Assembly: GCA_022414725.1 (NCBI GenBank)
Contig: CM039464.1
Span: 42,540,462 to 42,604,461, forward strand
Length of the DNA: 64,000 nt
Direction: 5' to 3'
From: Microglena sp. YARC
Lineage: Eukaryota; Chlorophyta; Chlorophyceae; Chlamydomonadales; Chlamydomonadaceae
Below the pieces are notes generated by a model. It saw only the letters and a list, made by a program, of their open reading frames with translations. It ran no database searches and had not been told where the DNA came from. The position numbers and the translations under genes are program-made. This document shows, piece after piece, positions 1-11,456 of the stretch. Numbering within the stretch: position 1 is the first letter of the stretch; the number at the start of each line of letters is the position of its first letter.

Positions 1-1740
1 AAATTGTTGACACTCCATTCTACGCCCCTTCATTACCTCATCCTTACCCCAATTTATTCCATTAGCACATACTAAGGTCCATCGCAGCCTCGAGTAAATA
101 CAAATCCATTAATGATCCGAATTGGTTCTGGTCATCGTTGTTAATCAAGGAGTGTTAAGAATACGCCATCCGTTAAAATCCGTTTCAGGTGGCTAACACT
201 ATACAGGTTCTCTAGTGACTCTGACCCATTACACCTTTCAATGACGTTTCCGACGCATCGAACCATTCTAAACATCCTCGCCAGTATCTATCCCAGATCT
301 ACCCTCATAACAATGATTCTTAATCCAGGAGTGCTTATTATTGTTTATATTTGGCAGTGACAACAGTTTGCGACTTCAAGAGAAAATTCAACAGCGCTTC
401 GGACCATCTTTTTTCCATAATTATACTTAGCAAAGCGCTCATTCAGCAAGAGCAACGATTTTGGTTTTTTGATATCAAACAAAGTCTCATTAAATGCCAA
501 TGTATCCGTCTACGTATCATATTTCTTCGTACGGAACTAGAAATTCACCAAGCTACCAACTACCACTCGATCACAATCAAGCACACGCCATCGAGAATTC
601 CAAAAAGAGGTTCTCCTCTACCACACAGAGCTTTAAAGCATTCACTCAGACCATAATGCTTTAATTTCCATATTTATAAGTCAAGACTCATCCGTTCGAC
701 TTGTCAAAATCTCCATAAGTAACACCCCAGTTGAAACTTTTCTCCCGGCGTCGTTCTTTCACGAGCCCGTCCAAAAGCATCGTCTTTTTCCATATCTCAG
801 CTGCTCTCCTGTCCATTCCAGCCTTTCCAATTCCCATGTCTTTCCAATCAGGGTTCTTTCCATCAAGTTATTTCCATCCAAACCTGACGTCTTTCCAATC
901 CAGGGTCTTTAAGTCCAATCCTAAAGGTCTTGATTCAAATTCCACGTACATGACACCCATCGCCATGCGATCTGCTGGTATGATCAGAATGAACCTCTCC
1001 ACGAGGGACACCATTGATCATGAAACTTAACCTCATTCATATCTAATCAACGGTAAGGCTTACAACCAGCACATATTGCGCAAAACTTCCACAATCAATC
1101 GTAAAGTCACGGCTCCATTGATTTATGGACACTGTTCGTATTTTCTCCACGAGAGCATTTAGAGTTTGCCATCGTCTGAGACCTATTTACTAGATATTCT
1201 CCCATCTTTCAGGTTTGACGAAATGGCTCGTCACACAATAGTGACAGAGTACCCACTAACTATAATTCTACTGCTGACACTCTACGACCTTCTAGATTTT
1301 CACACCTATCGTGTTGCGATCCTCATCATAGCAAATCAACATCATACCATTTCCGCTTATTGGTCAGCAATCTTGCGGGACATATTTGATATTCAGAGCT
1401 GTTGAACAACGCTCTACGACTATACATTACATAGCGCGTCATGTCTTCTTGCTTCCCCTATTTTATTCCCTAGGACTTCGCTCTTCTGAACGTTTGTTCA
1501 GTTGTCGCAACAATGCCTTTAAACAAAATTGAATGATAGGATTGCGGGTACAGGCATTTATCCGATTCTCGCTTTTGTCACTTCATATTAAGCATCCAAG
1601 TTCCTCGCATGCATGTGACAGGAGGGGAGGTGGTAGGGAGTGTTACTGGACTAGCATCTGGTGGATTAGCATGTTTTACGAAGTCGTCGGATGACTCCGG
1701 TGAGTAACCTCAATTAGATAACGAATAAAAAAATATTGTG
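1..1740 (-). pseudogene. Error-rich copy of the zinc-finger/HNH gene
   Basis: Comparison with the reverse complement of 57020-58060 shows scattered matching blocks: the repeat region at about 820-930, the segment after it at about 731-790, and the C-terminal part at about 1-340. The segment is about 700 bases longer than its partner because of many inserted bases, which resembles uncorrected long-read sequence. No reading frame survives, and the open frames at 351-656, 731-1030 and 1166-1405 are meaningless. I base the identification on the matching blocks and on co-linearity with the rest of the arm. Confidence 0.7.
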
Positions 1741-1879
1741 TAATTTGTTTAAGAATCAATTTTTATGTCAATCATGACCTCAACAACTTTTCGCTACACA
1801 AACTCGAAAAATTTATTAATTTTATTCGTCATCACTTTATATTCGAAATGAACCGGCTTAATTAAACATTTTCGTTATT

Positions 1880-2436
1880 ACGTCACACTCATTTCAAGAT
1901 TTGTGACGTAAAATAAATCGGTTTCATGGAAGCTTGATAGCGACTTTCCACGTCTGACAATAGGAATCAATTCCGGATAATTCTTATTGGATCAATCTTT
2001 ATTTCTCCATTCCAGGGGGTGACTAAATTCGACTTTAACTGGACCGAAAACTGTATTCAGATATTATAAGATTTTCTATTAGTATTATTAGTGAATTAAG
2101 AGGCAATTGTAGAACCGATGACCTTAATAACAAGCATATGCACAGCGTTTCAAAATAGAAATTGTTGTTGGACACCACAAAATTCCTAATTTCTGGTCTT
2201 ATACTAAATTTATCTACCGTTCGGTTCCCAGCTTATCGTATAGAGCATATACTAATTCAATAGAAAAACTACTAATGTTTCTTATGAAGGGGTATCAAAC
2301 TCGACTAAACTAAAGATATCCGTTGTTAGGGTATAGCACCGTCACCATGGAAATTTAGACCAAATCTCTATATTTTCGACTATCAATCGCAAGATATATA
2401 GTTACGGATAATTTTTGATACCATGTTTGAAAACAT
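1880..2436 (-). pseudogene. Error-rich copy of the DSRxRD-type virion protein gene
   Basis: This is the reverse complement of 56457-56900 with many substitutions and indels. The stretch at about 2200-2300 matches closely and contains the same in-frame TAG that interrupts the cleaner copy. The 5' end is recognisable near 2436. It should not be counted as a second gene if the arms are one locus. Confidence 0.7.
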
Positions 2437-2504
2437 AATTGAACGAGTTAATATAATCGCGACTATAACGCGGATTATATTGAAAATGTATAAAATACCC
2501 CAAA

Positions 2505-3616
2505 CTCCTGAAGTTTTGAGAATTCACTTTTTTATAACATGTATAATCTCGATTCTTGAAAGCGTTCGCATAATATCATTCTGATCATCGTAATACACCC
2601 ATTCTGTATTGCCCTATTTCAACATGGCCACATAATGACCATAATCACCAGAGGAACCTATTGTGCTATAATAAGCGATACCAGTTGCCATACCATCCAT
2701 ACGGAGGGGTACTGTAAAAGGGTTCTCTAATTTATTTCTATTATTTCGATAAATTTGGACGTACAGAAAAACCCGATGATTTTAACACGCGTCCAGGGTT
2801 AGGAATAAATGTCGGAAAATTTACTATGCGTTTGTAGCATGTACGGTGGTATAGTGGGCATATCCAATAAGCGCTGCGCGTTTCATTCATCTTTGGGTGT
2901 TCCATTCTGAAATTCCCTGTTGAAAATATAATTTCTGATGGTATTTCGAACACATGCTCTAGCATAGCGGATGACATCAACTGGATCTTGTTGCGTGTGT
3001 AACCATTCATTTTTTCCCGTTCAGGTGTTAAAGGTAGAAGGATATTTCTGAAACAATCGACGTAGTTTATTGCATGTCGTTAACTTCATTTTTGTCATTT
3101 CTAAATGTGTGCATGTATTTGGAATACTATACGAATTGAGCTCTTTTTTAATTTCTTTTTGTTGTTTGGATGTATCTGCCTTTTTTTTCAAATCTGTTTT
3201 CAGTGTATATTTTGTACCAAAAAGTCTTATTAGTTCCATGTAACAACTGGATGAAACAGTGCTAATATAACGGAGTCAATATAACAAAGATTATTAATGT
3301 TTTCCAAGACTATACCTATTTCAATTTTTTGGTAGTTTGTTGGGGGCGTGCGTTTTGTCGAGTTATGTCTATGGGTGAGTTTTTTCGTGTTCTGGTGGTC
3401 GGTGAGGTTTGTGGTCGGTGTTAGGTTTTAATAACGTATTCCATTTTGTACAACAAATTACACATGTCTTCTCTCTTAATTTTTTGAATCTGTTCGTATA
3501 TTGTATACATTGTTGTAAAATTGTCTTTTCATCCTGAATAGTTGATAAAGAATGATAATGCGTTATGGGTGCATATTTACTGTTGTCTTTTACCGCAATT
3601 ATTTATATTGTTCCAT
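2505..3616 (-). pseudogene. Error-rich copy of the ubiquitin-protease-like gene
   Basis: This is the reverse complement of 55321-56422. Fragments in three frames (for example at 2741-3010 and 3021-3239) carry the same protein as the right copy. The His-box region lies near 2625-2660 and the N-terminal start near 3616. The homopolymer deletion that breaks the 3' part of the right copy is also present here. The upstream repeat array is shorter than in the right copy. Confidence 0.8.
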
Positions 3617-3761
3617 TATATAGTGTCATAAAAATAACTTATATTATATATAGTGTCATATATAAATATAATTTATATAGTGTTCCATTTATATAGTGTT
3701 CATAAAAAATACTCGGCTAAATTTAGCGGTTAAATAAATAAGAAACCTGTAAAATCTTCAA

Positions 3762-3947
3762 TTATTTTGTGTGTATAATCCGAAAATGTGTGTATAATTC
3801 CGAAAAATGTGTGTAAATTCCGAAAATCATAAACATTATCAAACAATTACATACATACCGACGTAGTATGCGATGTGTTTTAAATATAACTTCCATATAA
3901 TATTGAATCGGACATACGTATTTAAAAACAAATGAGTTTTTCGTCAA
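3762..3947 (-). CDS. Small hypothetical ORF, left copy
   Basis: A 61-codon frame whose N-terminal 46 residues match the ORF at 54962-55192 exactly in my reading; the C-terminal part differs because of indels in short GTGTGTATAATTCCGAAAA-type repeats. The middle is hydrophobic (CNCLIMFMIFGI). No family is recognised. It lies between the VLTF3 and ubiquitin-protease-like genes, and it may simply be a long untranslated region between them. Confidence 0.3.
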   Translation of the reverse strand: MTKNSFVFKYVCPIQYYMEVIFKTHRILRRYVCNCLIMFMIFGIYTHFSELYTHFRIIHTK

Positions 3948-4029
3948 TAATCATAATGTGTTTGTTTCAATTAATAATAATAAATACTTAAATATCGTGT
4001 TGAAAATTATTATTCTTTTTTTGTACAAT

Positions 4030-5594
4030 TGTTGAAAATTTGTAATGCAACATAGCTTAAGGGTTTTGATTCAACACTTGTTTATATTACTTATGACCTG
4101 TTACACATAATGTTTCAGCAAGAAAACAACATAAAAAAGGAAAACCCATCTACTAAGAAAACCTTAGATGTACAAACACAATAATTAAAATAAACCAGTT
4201 GTTGAATACAACGAATGAAATATTATTGTTGCAAAGTTAGAATTCTGAAAATAGACGAATCCATACTAAAAATTGAGAGAGGATTCGCAAAAATGTATAC
4301 GACGAACACACGACGGAACCAAAATCATTACCCTTTCTGATGAGAGACATGATGTAAATGTTTAAGATTAAAACAAGTTGTCCGACGACAAATTGCGTCA
4401 ATTATTTATTGAACACTCGTGACATATTGTACAAGTACTATTTAAATGGTTGACAATGGCGGAATATCAGATATGTACGTCAAGCCAATTGAAAAACTCT
4501 ATATTGAATTGGTTTTCGTCAAAGAAACAGGATGATGATGAGGATGAAAACCCCAAAGAGTGTAATAACAAGGCGTCTATCATCGATAAATATTTTGCAA
4601 AAAACTGACAAAAATTACATAAACCCTTGTAACCTAGCTGAAGAATGTATGTCCCCATTGTAGGTCTCCGAATATTGTAACTATCTCATCCGAAGGCTAT
4701 ATAGAATGTAGTGATTGTCACCAGTATAGAACACATCATCATAGACCACGAAAACCCTCTTATAAAGACCCACCTAAGGAAATTAGCTATTGGGGTGGAA
4801 GTAATAGCGAATACGTTTTGCTAGTCTTGGATATTAATTATGTTTTGAACATATTGTGTCCTTGGCGACATGCCCAAATTGCGAGAACATCCTTATGTTT
4901 CAAGATCATAGTAATAGATAAATTTATTGCAACTTTTTAAGTAATGATTAAAAGCAAGTGAAAAACTTTTTGAAGCTCGGAACGATTCGCAGCCAAGTTC
5001 GATTTTCGAAAAGTTTCAGAGACTAAACGGGTATGGGTCTTGGCTATTGCCTAGGCTTAAGATATAGTCCAATCTAATGAGAAATCATTAGCAAGCCGAT
5101 TGTAATGAATGGCTAAACCACGTTCAAGCACGACAATCCACTGAAATCCCCGACGAGATTTATGATAAGATTTTGCTCGAGATAAAGAAGCAACGGATAT
5201 TGAATATGGCTGATTTGACTCCTAACAAGATACGAGACATTTTGAAAAAATTAAATGGCGACGCCCGAAAATACTATGAACACATTCCTTTTATTTTACA
5301 CAGATTGAATGGGATGCACATGCCTCATTTTAATTCGGAGCTAGAGGAGAAATTGAGGGGCATGTTCAGTGCATACAGGTTCCATTCAGCAAGGCAGTTT
5401 TAATTGTTGCCCCGGGCGTAAGAATTTTCTATCATATTCATTTGTCCCTACATAAATTCATGCAACTACTCGGGCTCGACGAATATATACACAACTTTCC
5501 TTTATTGCGTAGTCGAGATAAGCTACACACTCAGGACTTGATATGGAAAAAGATATGTGAGGAATTACAGTGGCAATATATACCTAGTATGTGA
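4030..5594 (+). pseudogene. Error-rich copy of the VLTF3-type late transcription factor gene with group I intron
   Basis: This is the reverse complement of 53356-54900. Exon 1 (about 4030-4816) is broken into short frames by indels. The intron occupies about 4817-5098 and keeps its core motifs. Exon 2 starts at about 5099; its first part is open to 5403, where the same one-base frameshift as in the right copy ends it. The family C-terminus continues in the next frame to 5594, but this copy has additional indels. Confidence 0.8.
4817..5098 (+). ncRNA. Group I intron in VLTF3, left copy
   Basis: The R-type core (TTCAGAGACTAAACGG near 5015-5030) and the S-type core (AAGATATAGTCC near 5059-5070) are both visible, and GACTA can pair with TAGTC to form P7. 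A few bases are inserted relative to the 53852-54128 copy. See that entry for the analysis. Confidence 0.65.
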
Positions 5595-5935
5595 CGTGTT
5601 AACCTATAAAATGTCCCTTTGATTGGTTGGCCTCCGGGAAACCTACCAGGTTGGCACCTATACCGAATATTGCACCGGAACGAACGGTTTGTCCGATGGT
5701 TGGTGCAACAAAGTCAAGGACAGCAAACGTTGATGCCGCTATAATGCCTATCATTAATATCTACTGGTATTCTAGAGTTTTTCCTGCTACAAAATAAGCA
5801 GCGAATGCTGTGACAAGACCTTCTAGGGAGTATTTCAATATGCGTAGGAACACTTGCTCAATATCGAATGAAAAATTATTGGTAGACTTCTAATATATAA
5901 TAATTTGGGAGAGAAAAAAACTACATAAAGAAACA
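5590..5935 (-). pseudogene. Small conserved membrane protein gene, left copy, with in-frame TAG
   Basis: This is the reverse complement of 53060-53350. It encodes a short hydrophobic protein with a Gly-rich GIGANLVGFPG segment. An in-frame TAG (complement of 5761-5763) interrupts the frame at the same place as in the right copy. Confidence 0.6.
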
Positions 5936-5953
5936 TTAATAAAAAAACATTAA

Positions 5954-6714
5954 TATGAACACTGATGGAATGACACCTGTATCCGAGACTGACACCCTGG
6001 AACATGACCCTGATATCAGGGGTCAAAATTTGTGTGTTTGTCATTTATCTCTCCTGAAGACGTATGGTTGCCAAGGAACCTTTTATGTTCAACAAGTTCT
6101 TGGGTTCATTCTCGAAGGACATGTCTGATATGTTTCAAAACCTGACAACTTATTTCGAGGGAAAAGAGAGTGTGATTGAAACAATCAATCTTGTGAAAGA
6201 GAGGTATGATTTCATTGAAAGTGATGTCGGTATTCAGAAAGAGTTAGATTTCTTCAAGGAGAAGAATCATGATTCTCTAGAGGCTGAATTCTTGAAAAGG
6301 AACAATTTCAGGACGAGTGTTAGAGGGATTAAAGTGAGAGGATCTTATGATTCTCTAGAGGAGGCCAAGGCGCGTGTCGAGAACATCAGGAAATTCGACA
6401 GTAAGTTTAATGTTTATGTTGCCCAAGTCGGATCTTGGTGTCCTTGGTCCCCTAGTCCCAACATCCTAGAGGACCAAGTGTACTCTGAAACTGCGCTAAA
6501 CACCCTTGTAAAATCTTATATCGAAAATGAAGAGTTGAAGAAGGGTGTTTATGAAAACAGAAAGGATGACAAGATGGATAAAATTAAACATGATATGGAT
6601 CAAAGAAAGGACCTTTGGATGGCAGCTAAGGAAAAGGAGGATTTGGAAAAGGAGAATACATCGGTAGAAGTTGATCACGCCAACGTAGACGAGGCGTCCA
6701 CTAGCGGATCGTAG
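5954..6714 (+). CDS. DUF5832-like conserved giant-virus protein, left copy
   Basis: The ATG at 5954 gives the same N-terminus as the right copy, but indels near 6025-6065 shift the frame, so only 6064-6714 (216 codons) is continuous here. Visible landmarks are a conserved SVRGIKVRGSYDSLEEA segment, a WCPWSPSPN motif, then a charged C-terminal helix rich in Lys and Glu. In the giant-virus relatives I recall, this is a family of unknown function (DUF5832, from memory). Its 3' end overlaps the convergent small membrane protein gene by 40 bp. Confidence 0.65.
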
Positions 6715-6920
6715 CCATGTATGTTATTAGACTTGAACAATGGCTGAACTTTGTCGGCAAACGTTGTGTTGCTAGCCAATTGTTCTTCGTAAAGCGTTCT
6801 TGGTATGAAGGGATACTCTATTTTCTTGTCTTTTTTAGCGAGCTCTAACCTTTGCTCGTAGACCCCGCTAATGACAAGAAACATGCCGGCGAACAATATA
6901 AATATTAATAATGTCTTCAT
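6675..6920 (-). CDS. Small single-pass membrane protein (81 aa)
   Basis: Starts with MKTLLIFILFAGMFLVISG, a signal-anchor or signal peptide, followed by a hydrophilic region with an EYPFIPRTLYEEQ segment. I recognise no family. Its 3' end lies inside the convergent DUF5832-like gene. The right copy (52029-52274) has small indels. A run of about 19 T at 6939-6957 lies just upstream of the start. Probably a virion or membrane protein, by inference from size and context only. Confidence 0.6.
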   Translation of the reverse strand: MKTLLIFILFAGMFLVISGVYEQRLELAKKDKKIEYPFIPRTLYEEQLASNTTFADKVQPLFKSNNIHGYDPLVDASSTLA

Positions 6921-7003
6921 ATCTTTTCTTTACTATGATTTTTTTTTTTTTTTTTTTACACAATATTTGTCAATCTGTTTATAATCTCGACTGTTACTCA
7001 ACA

Positions 7004-7766
7004 TTAACACATCATTAATACATTCATTAGAAGTGTCTTCTTCTTGTTGTTTTCTGGTAGATATTTGTTTTCAAGATCCCAGTATTTTTGACTACATGTC
7101 TTGAAATCATCATGTTTCTCAGCTTTGTACCAAAATACACAATCCTCTAGCTTGTTGCTTAGGGAGTTATTTTTTATGACTATACAATCATAATTTTGTG
7201 TACATGCATTCATGACGGATTTGAACATTTTGAAATCAGGGAATATACCAGCCCAATGCTCATATCATTTTTTCCTGCTCTTGTGTATATTTTCCCTTAA
7301 AATAAACACATAGTCTACATTGTTCCGGAAAATTGGCGGGATACCCATGACGTATTGCAGGGAGAGTACAAAGAGACAATCAAAGTGCCTACCATTACAA
7401 AAAATACTAGCGACGTTTTCTTATTTGATCCATTGGTTAGCGACCGACATCATATCGTCCATTATGAGAAATGCTTTATTATTAGCCCCTTTTTTTTTGT
7501 TTCATGATGAGTTGTTGCCTTTTCATCACATTCCCTACTAATTCATCGCTGAACTTGCTGTGGATGAACATATTAGGTATTATTTGGGAGTAAAAATTGT
7601 TTGCACACTCTGTTGCGGATATAACTGTTTTTATAGGGAAGTTTCTCTTATTATACATTAAATCTCTTATTAAATACCTTTTACCTGTGTTCCTTTTTCC
7701 GATCAATACAACAACTGATTCGTCTTTTACCATGTCCATGTTAAATTTTGAAAGTTCAATTTCCAT
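7004..7766 (-). pseudogene. A32-type DNA-packaging ATPase, broken, left copy
   Basis: A FtsK/HerA-type ATPase of the poxvirus A32 family, which pumps the genome into the capsid. The N-terminal frame (7766-7482) has VVVLIGKRNTGKR, where the P-loop normally ends in K-S/T; here that residue is Arg. It is followed by VISATE and KRQQ segments typical of the family. The next part (Walker B-like LIMDDMM) is in a different frame, and an in-frame TAA (complement of 7421-7423) follows NQWIK. The C-terminal 75 residues are open at 7228-7004. The overall length of about 254 codons fits the family. The same TAA and Arg are seen in the right copy (51181-51947), so the lesions are in both consensus sequences. 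Confidence 0.75.
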
Positions 7767-7803
7767 ATATTACATAGTAATATTATCTTCCACATTGTTA
7801 AAA

Positions 7804-7998
7804 ATGAAAGAGCATTATATAACATTGGCAATTGTTCTAATATTTGCGTCTATTTTTATTGTAGAATCATTTGAAGTGTGTGTACCGGTAACCCCATTCA
7901 CGTATGATCTCGTGAAAACGGCTCCGATCACAAAGTATTGTGTATGTCAGGTCGCAGATCCGATGGGAGCGGATGAAAAATCACGCCAATTATTATAA
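7804..7998 (+). CDS. Small secreted or membrane-anchored protein (64 aa)
   Basis: Starts at ATG 7804, 37 bp from the divergent A32 gene. The N-terminus (ITLAIVLIFASIFIV) is one hydrophobic segment, followed by a short tail with three Cys residues (CVPV, YCVCQV). No family is recognised. The longer frame from 7597 has no support because it runs into the A32 gene. It ends only 14 bp before the helicase start, so it may be transcribed with it. The right copy at about 50950-51144 is noisy. Confidence 0.5.
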   Translation: MKEHYITLAIVLIFASIFIVESFEVCVPVTPFTYDLVKTAPITKYCVCQVADPMGADEKSRQLL

Positions 7999-8012
7999 TA
8001 ACTTTTATATTG

Positions 8013-10685
8013 ATGTATTATAATATGGAGCTTCGTTACAAACCTGTTAAAAAACCCAAAAAATTGGTAGAAATTCAAAGCACGAAGTTGACTGATTGGG
8101 TGACATCTAAGTTCTCATACGAAAATGATACCCAATCTAGTCTATTCATTCAACAACGGTTTATTCGAGATTTCATGCAGCCCGGAAGCCCATACAGGGG
8201 GGTCATGTTATATCATGGGTTGGGAGTAGGCAAGACAGCTGCTGCGATTGTTGCGGCCGAGGGGTATATAAACAAAGGTGTGTGTGTTATGTTGCCTGCA
8301 TCTTTGAGGCAAAATTTCGTGGGTGAAATTCAAAAGTACGGAAACAGAATGTTTAGCACAGACCAGCATTGGACATTCATGAACAAGAAAGACGTCGATA
8401 CGGATACATTGTCGTTCTATAAATTAGAGAAACCGAAATATGTAATGAGTACAAAATCAGGCGAAAAGACTAAAGGTTTATGGATACCTGATGTAGAATC
8501 TCCATCGAACTTCGAAAAGTTGTCTTTATTGAATCGGAATAATATCCTAAAACAATTGTTCGACATGATCAATAGTTACTATAACTTTATTCATTACAAC
8601 GGTATCAGCAAAACAAAGTTAATAGAAATGACAGAGAACAACACCATAAATCCATTTGACAACACGTTTATTATCATAGACGAAGTGCACAATTTCGTTT
8701 CTCGCGTTGTCAACAAACGCAAGGTGTCTGTGGCTATTTACGACATGCTTATGAACGCCGGAAACTGCAAGATAGTGTTGCTAAGCGGAACTCCTTTGAT
8801 CAATTACCCACATGAATTGGCATGCATACACAACCTTGTCAGGGGGAAACTTGAGTATCATAGCTTTACGTACGGACCCAAAATATTTGATGTGAATCTT
8901 GTTAGGGAATACTTAAATACGTCCGTCTATGTGGATAATTTCTTCATGGAAAATAACAAGATAAACATAAACCTCGTTCCTGATGGGTTCTGTTATGAAG
9001 ATTATGACAAAAATTTACTGGTAAAATCTAAACATCATAATCCTGATGTTGTTGAAAATATGATCGGAGACTTGAAGGAACTAGGTGTGAAATTCAAAAG
9101 CAACTCTCATTCTACGAGTTCCCGAACATTGTTACCAACTGAGGAAGAAGAATTTAATTCTTATTTTATCGATTTTGAAAAAACAGACATAAAAAATCCA
9201 AACTTGTTGTCAGGTCGAATCCAGGGCCTGGTGTCTTATTATCACGCATATCCTGAGGAACTGTACCCAGTGTCAGCACCTCTGAATATTGTAAAGCTTC
9301 CAATGTCCGATCACCAATTCGTGAAATACGGAATAGAAAGAGACAAGGAAAGGAAGAACGAGCTTCAAAGTTGCACGAAATACAAAAACGAGGAAAGTAA
9401 TAATATCTTCAAGAACAACGGGAATATATATCGTTGCTTCTCTAGATCTATTTGCAATTTTGTGTTTCCGAATTCAATAAAAAGACCATATCCCAGCACA
9501 ATCGGGGAATTCAAACAAGAAATGGATGATGTCGATGACTCAACCCGTGATGAAGAAGTGGAAGAAACAGATTCAACAGTGACTTATCAAACATTGATAG
9601 AAAGGTCATTGAAAAAAATAAGGGAAGAAGGAGACAAGTACTTAGCCCTAGAGGCCTTGGCCACTTACTCACCGAAATTCAAGTTTCTAATCGAAAAAAT
9701 AATTGAATGTAAAGGCACTTGTCTCGTTTACTCGCAATTCAGAACAGTCGAAGGATTAGGTATAATATCAATAGCTGTGGACACAAACGGTTTTGAAGAG
9801 CTTAAAATTGCTAAAGACTCCAAGGGTGAATGGGATGTAGATATTGAAGATTTGAATATTGAAAAACAACGATATGTATTGTTCAAGAGTGATCCTGAAT
9901 ATGCACAGATATTGCTAAACATATTCAACAGTAATTTTGACATGCTCCCTAAAAAGATATTGAAAAAGGTACTATCGATTTGTGCCAATCCATCTGATCG
10001 CAACCTACATGGACAGGTTGCAAAGGTAATCATGATAACACAATCAGGATCAGAAGGAATTCCGTTGAAGAATGTCAGACAAGTGCATATATTAGAACCT
10101 TATTGGAACAATATACGTCTTAACCAAGTGATAGGGAGGGCTGTCAGGGCGAACTCACATACAAAATTGCCTAAAGATGAGCGCCGTGTTGAATCGTTCA
10201 TGTACTTGTCGTCATTTGGTGATTTGCAAGGCAAGGGTACGTCTACCGAATTTGCAGACTTGAATGCAACTTCCGATGAATATATATACAATATCGCCGT
10301 TCGGAAATCAAACATTGTTGACAAATTGTTGGAGATTATGATAAACAGTGCAATAGATTGTCGACTTCACCAAAAGATCCATTTGAATACAAAGTGCTAT
10401 CAACTACATCCTAACATTAAAAACGAGAAAAACGTGTATAATAATGATATACAGCTCGACGTCCGTGATAACGTTTACAAGAATGCAAAACAAGTTTTAA
10501 CGTACGAAGATATAAAGCTCAAGGTAGTGAAATTTCCGGATGGTAATCGGTTCGCACTTGACCAAAAATCGGGTATTCTTTATGATGTTGACAAGGCAAG
10601 TAAGAATGAAATGGTTATAGTTGGTAAAATAAAGAAAATAGATGGGAAATTATCATACAAGTTGGTTAAAAACAATGCGGTTTGA
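8013..10685 (+). CDS. D6/D11-type SNF2-like helicase (viral transcription factor ATPase)
   Basis: About 890 codons without a break. A superfamily 2 ATPase: P-loop LYHGLGVGKT at about residues 67-77, DEVH box (IIIDEVHNF) near 221, SGTP near 259, and C-terminal motifs QSGSEGI near 679 and LNQVIGRAVR near 704-713. This arrangement, including the ERRVESFMYL segment, is that of the poxvirus D6 (VETF small subunit) and D11 (NPH-I) family found in nearly all Nucleocytoviricota, where it works in early transcription or transcript release. I cannot say which of the two it is. The start is ATG 8013 or ATG 8025; TTG 8010 is less likely. The right copy (48240-50935) is in many pieces. Confidence 0.88.
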   Translation: MYYNMELRYKPVKKPKKLVEIQSTKLTDWVTSKFSYENDTQSSLFIQQRFIRDFMQPGSPYRGVMLYHGLGVGKTAAAIVAAEGYINKGVCVMLPASLRQNFVGEIQKYGNRMFSTDQHWTFMNKKDVDTDTLSFYKLEKPKYVMSTKSGEKTKGLWIPDVESPSNFEKLSLLNRNNILKQLFDMINSYYNFIHYNGISKTKLIEMTENNTINPFDNTFIIIDEVHNFVSRVVNKRKVSVAIYDMLMNAGNCKIVLLSGTPLINYPHELACIHNLVRGKLEYHSFTYGPKIFDVNLVREYLNTSVYVDNFFMENNKININLVPDGFCYEDYDKNLLVKSKHHNPDVVENMIGDLKELGVKFKSNSHSTSSRTLLPTEEEEFNSYFIDFEKTDIKNPNLLSGRIQGLVSYYHAYPEELYPVSAPLNIVKLPMSDHQFVKYGIERDKERKNELQSCTKYKNEESNNIFKNNGNIYRCFSRSICNFVFPNSIKRPYPSTIGEFKQEMDDVDDSTRDEEVEETDSTVTYQTLIERSLKKIREEGDKYLALEALATYSPKFKFLIEKIIECKGTCLVYSQFRTVEGLGIISIAVDTNGFEELKIAKDSKGEWDVDIEDLNIEKQRYVLFKSDPEYAQILLNIFNSNFDMLPKKILKKVLSICANPSDRNLHGQVAKVIMITQSGSEGIPLKNVRQVHILEPYWNNIRLNQVIGRAVRANSHTKLPKDERRVESFMYLSSFGDLQGKGTSTEFADLNATSDEYIYNIAVRKSNIVDKLLEIMINSAIDCRLHQKIHLNTKCYQLHPNIKNEKNVYNNDIQLDVRDNVYKNAKQVLTYEDIKLKVVKFPDGNRFALDQKSGILYDVDKASKNEMVIVGKIKKIDGKLSYKLVKNNAV

Positions 10686-10715
10686 CTTAAAGTTTTAATT
10701 TACAATATTAATATT

Positions 10716-11432
10716 ATGAGTGAAACAGTCACAGACATTGAATGGTTCAAGAATGTTTTCACTACCGATTCATCAACAAAAGACATAATTGAATTTATTA
10801 AAAAGATATTTGAATTGGAAAAAATGTTAAAAATAGATGTGATCAAAACCCTAGAAAACTCGATAGATGTAAATCATTACAATTTCACTCGCATAGATGT
10901 AACAGACGGTATTAAGTTAATCGAATGTATCCTCACAATAATTGTCAACAATGAACATGGTATCGAAAAGTTTTTGGCAGAAAACCAACATTTTTTCCTG
11001 AAGTACAATATTAATTCAAACTTAATCAACAATAAGATGTTTGAAAACTTTTCATTTTCTGGAGTTATGCATGTAATTTCCATCATCGGGAAAAAGAAGA
11101 ATAGACAAATGATCCAAGAATGTGATTTGTGTGATATTATAAATATTGCCCCTGATATTGTCACCAGTAGTTCGGTAGCATTAGCAGACCTGGTGAATGA
11201 GTTAGCATCGTTATGCATCACATCCCCATCAAAGTCAGAAATTAAGATCTAGATTAACAGCCCGTCAGATATTAGGGTGAGTATTGATACAGCTTCACTC
11301 ATCAATAACATTAGAGAGTCGTTGAAATTAAATGTTGACAATCTTAGTAGTGTGTATGGTAAAATGTTTAATATAGAAATTTCTGACAAGCTAACGAAAG
11401 GAATCATGAATCACAATCAAAAAGATATTTAA
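10716..11432 (+). CDS. Hypothetical protein with in-frame TAG
   Basis: ATG 10716 begins a frame of 178 codons closed by TAG at 11250-11252. The same frame stays open for another 59 codons to TAA at 11430-11432, with no ATG near its beginning, so the two parts look like one gene of about 238 codons with a nonsense codon. The noisy right copy also reads TAG there. The protein is helical and moderately charged with no motif I recognise. It lies 30 bp after the helicase and 25 bp before the ECEDP-repeat gene on the same strand. Confidence 0.6.
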
Positions 11433-11456
11433 AAGAAACTTACTATACTAAATATA

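Noticed and set aside
1..1740. Host flanking sequence at the left edge of the window
   Set aside because: Scattered matches in the right order to the HNH gene region at 57020-58060, including the GLERP repeat, show it is a very noisy copy of viral sequence.
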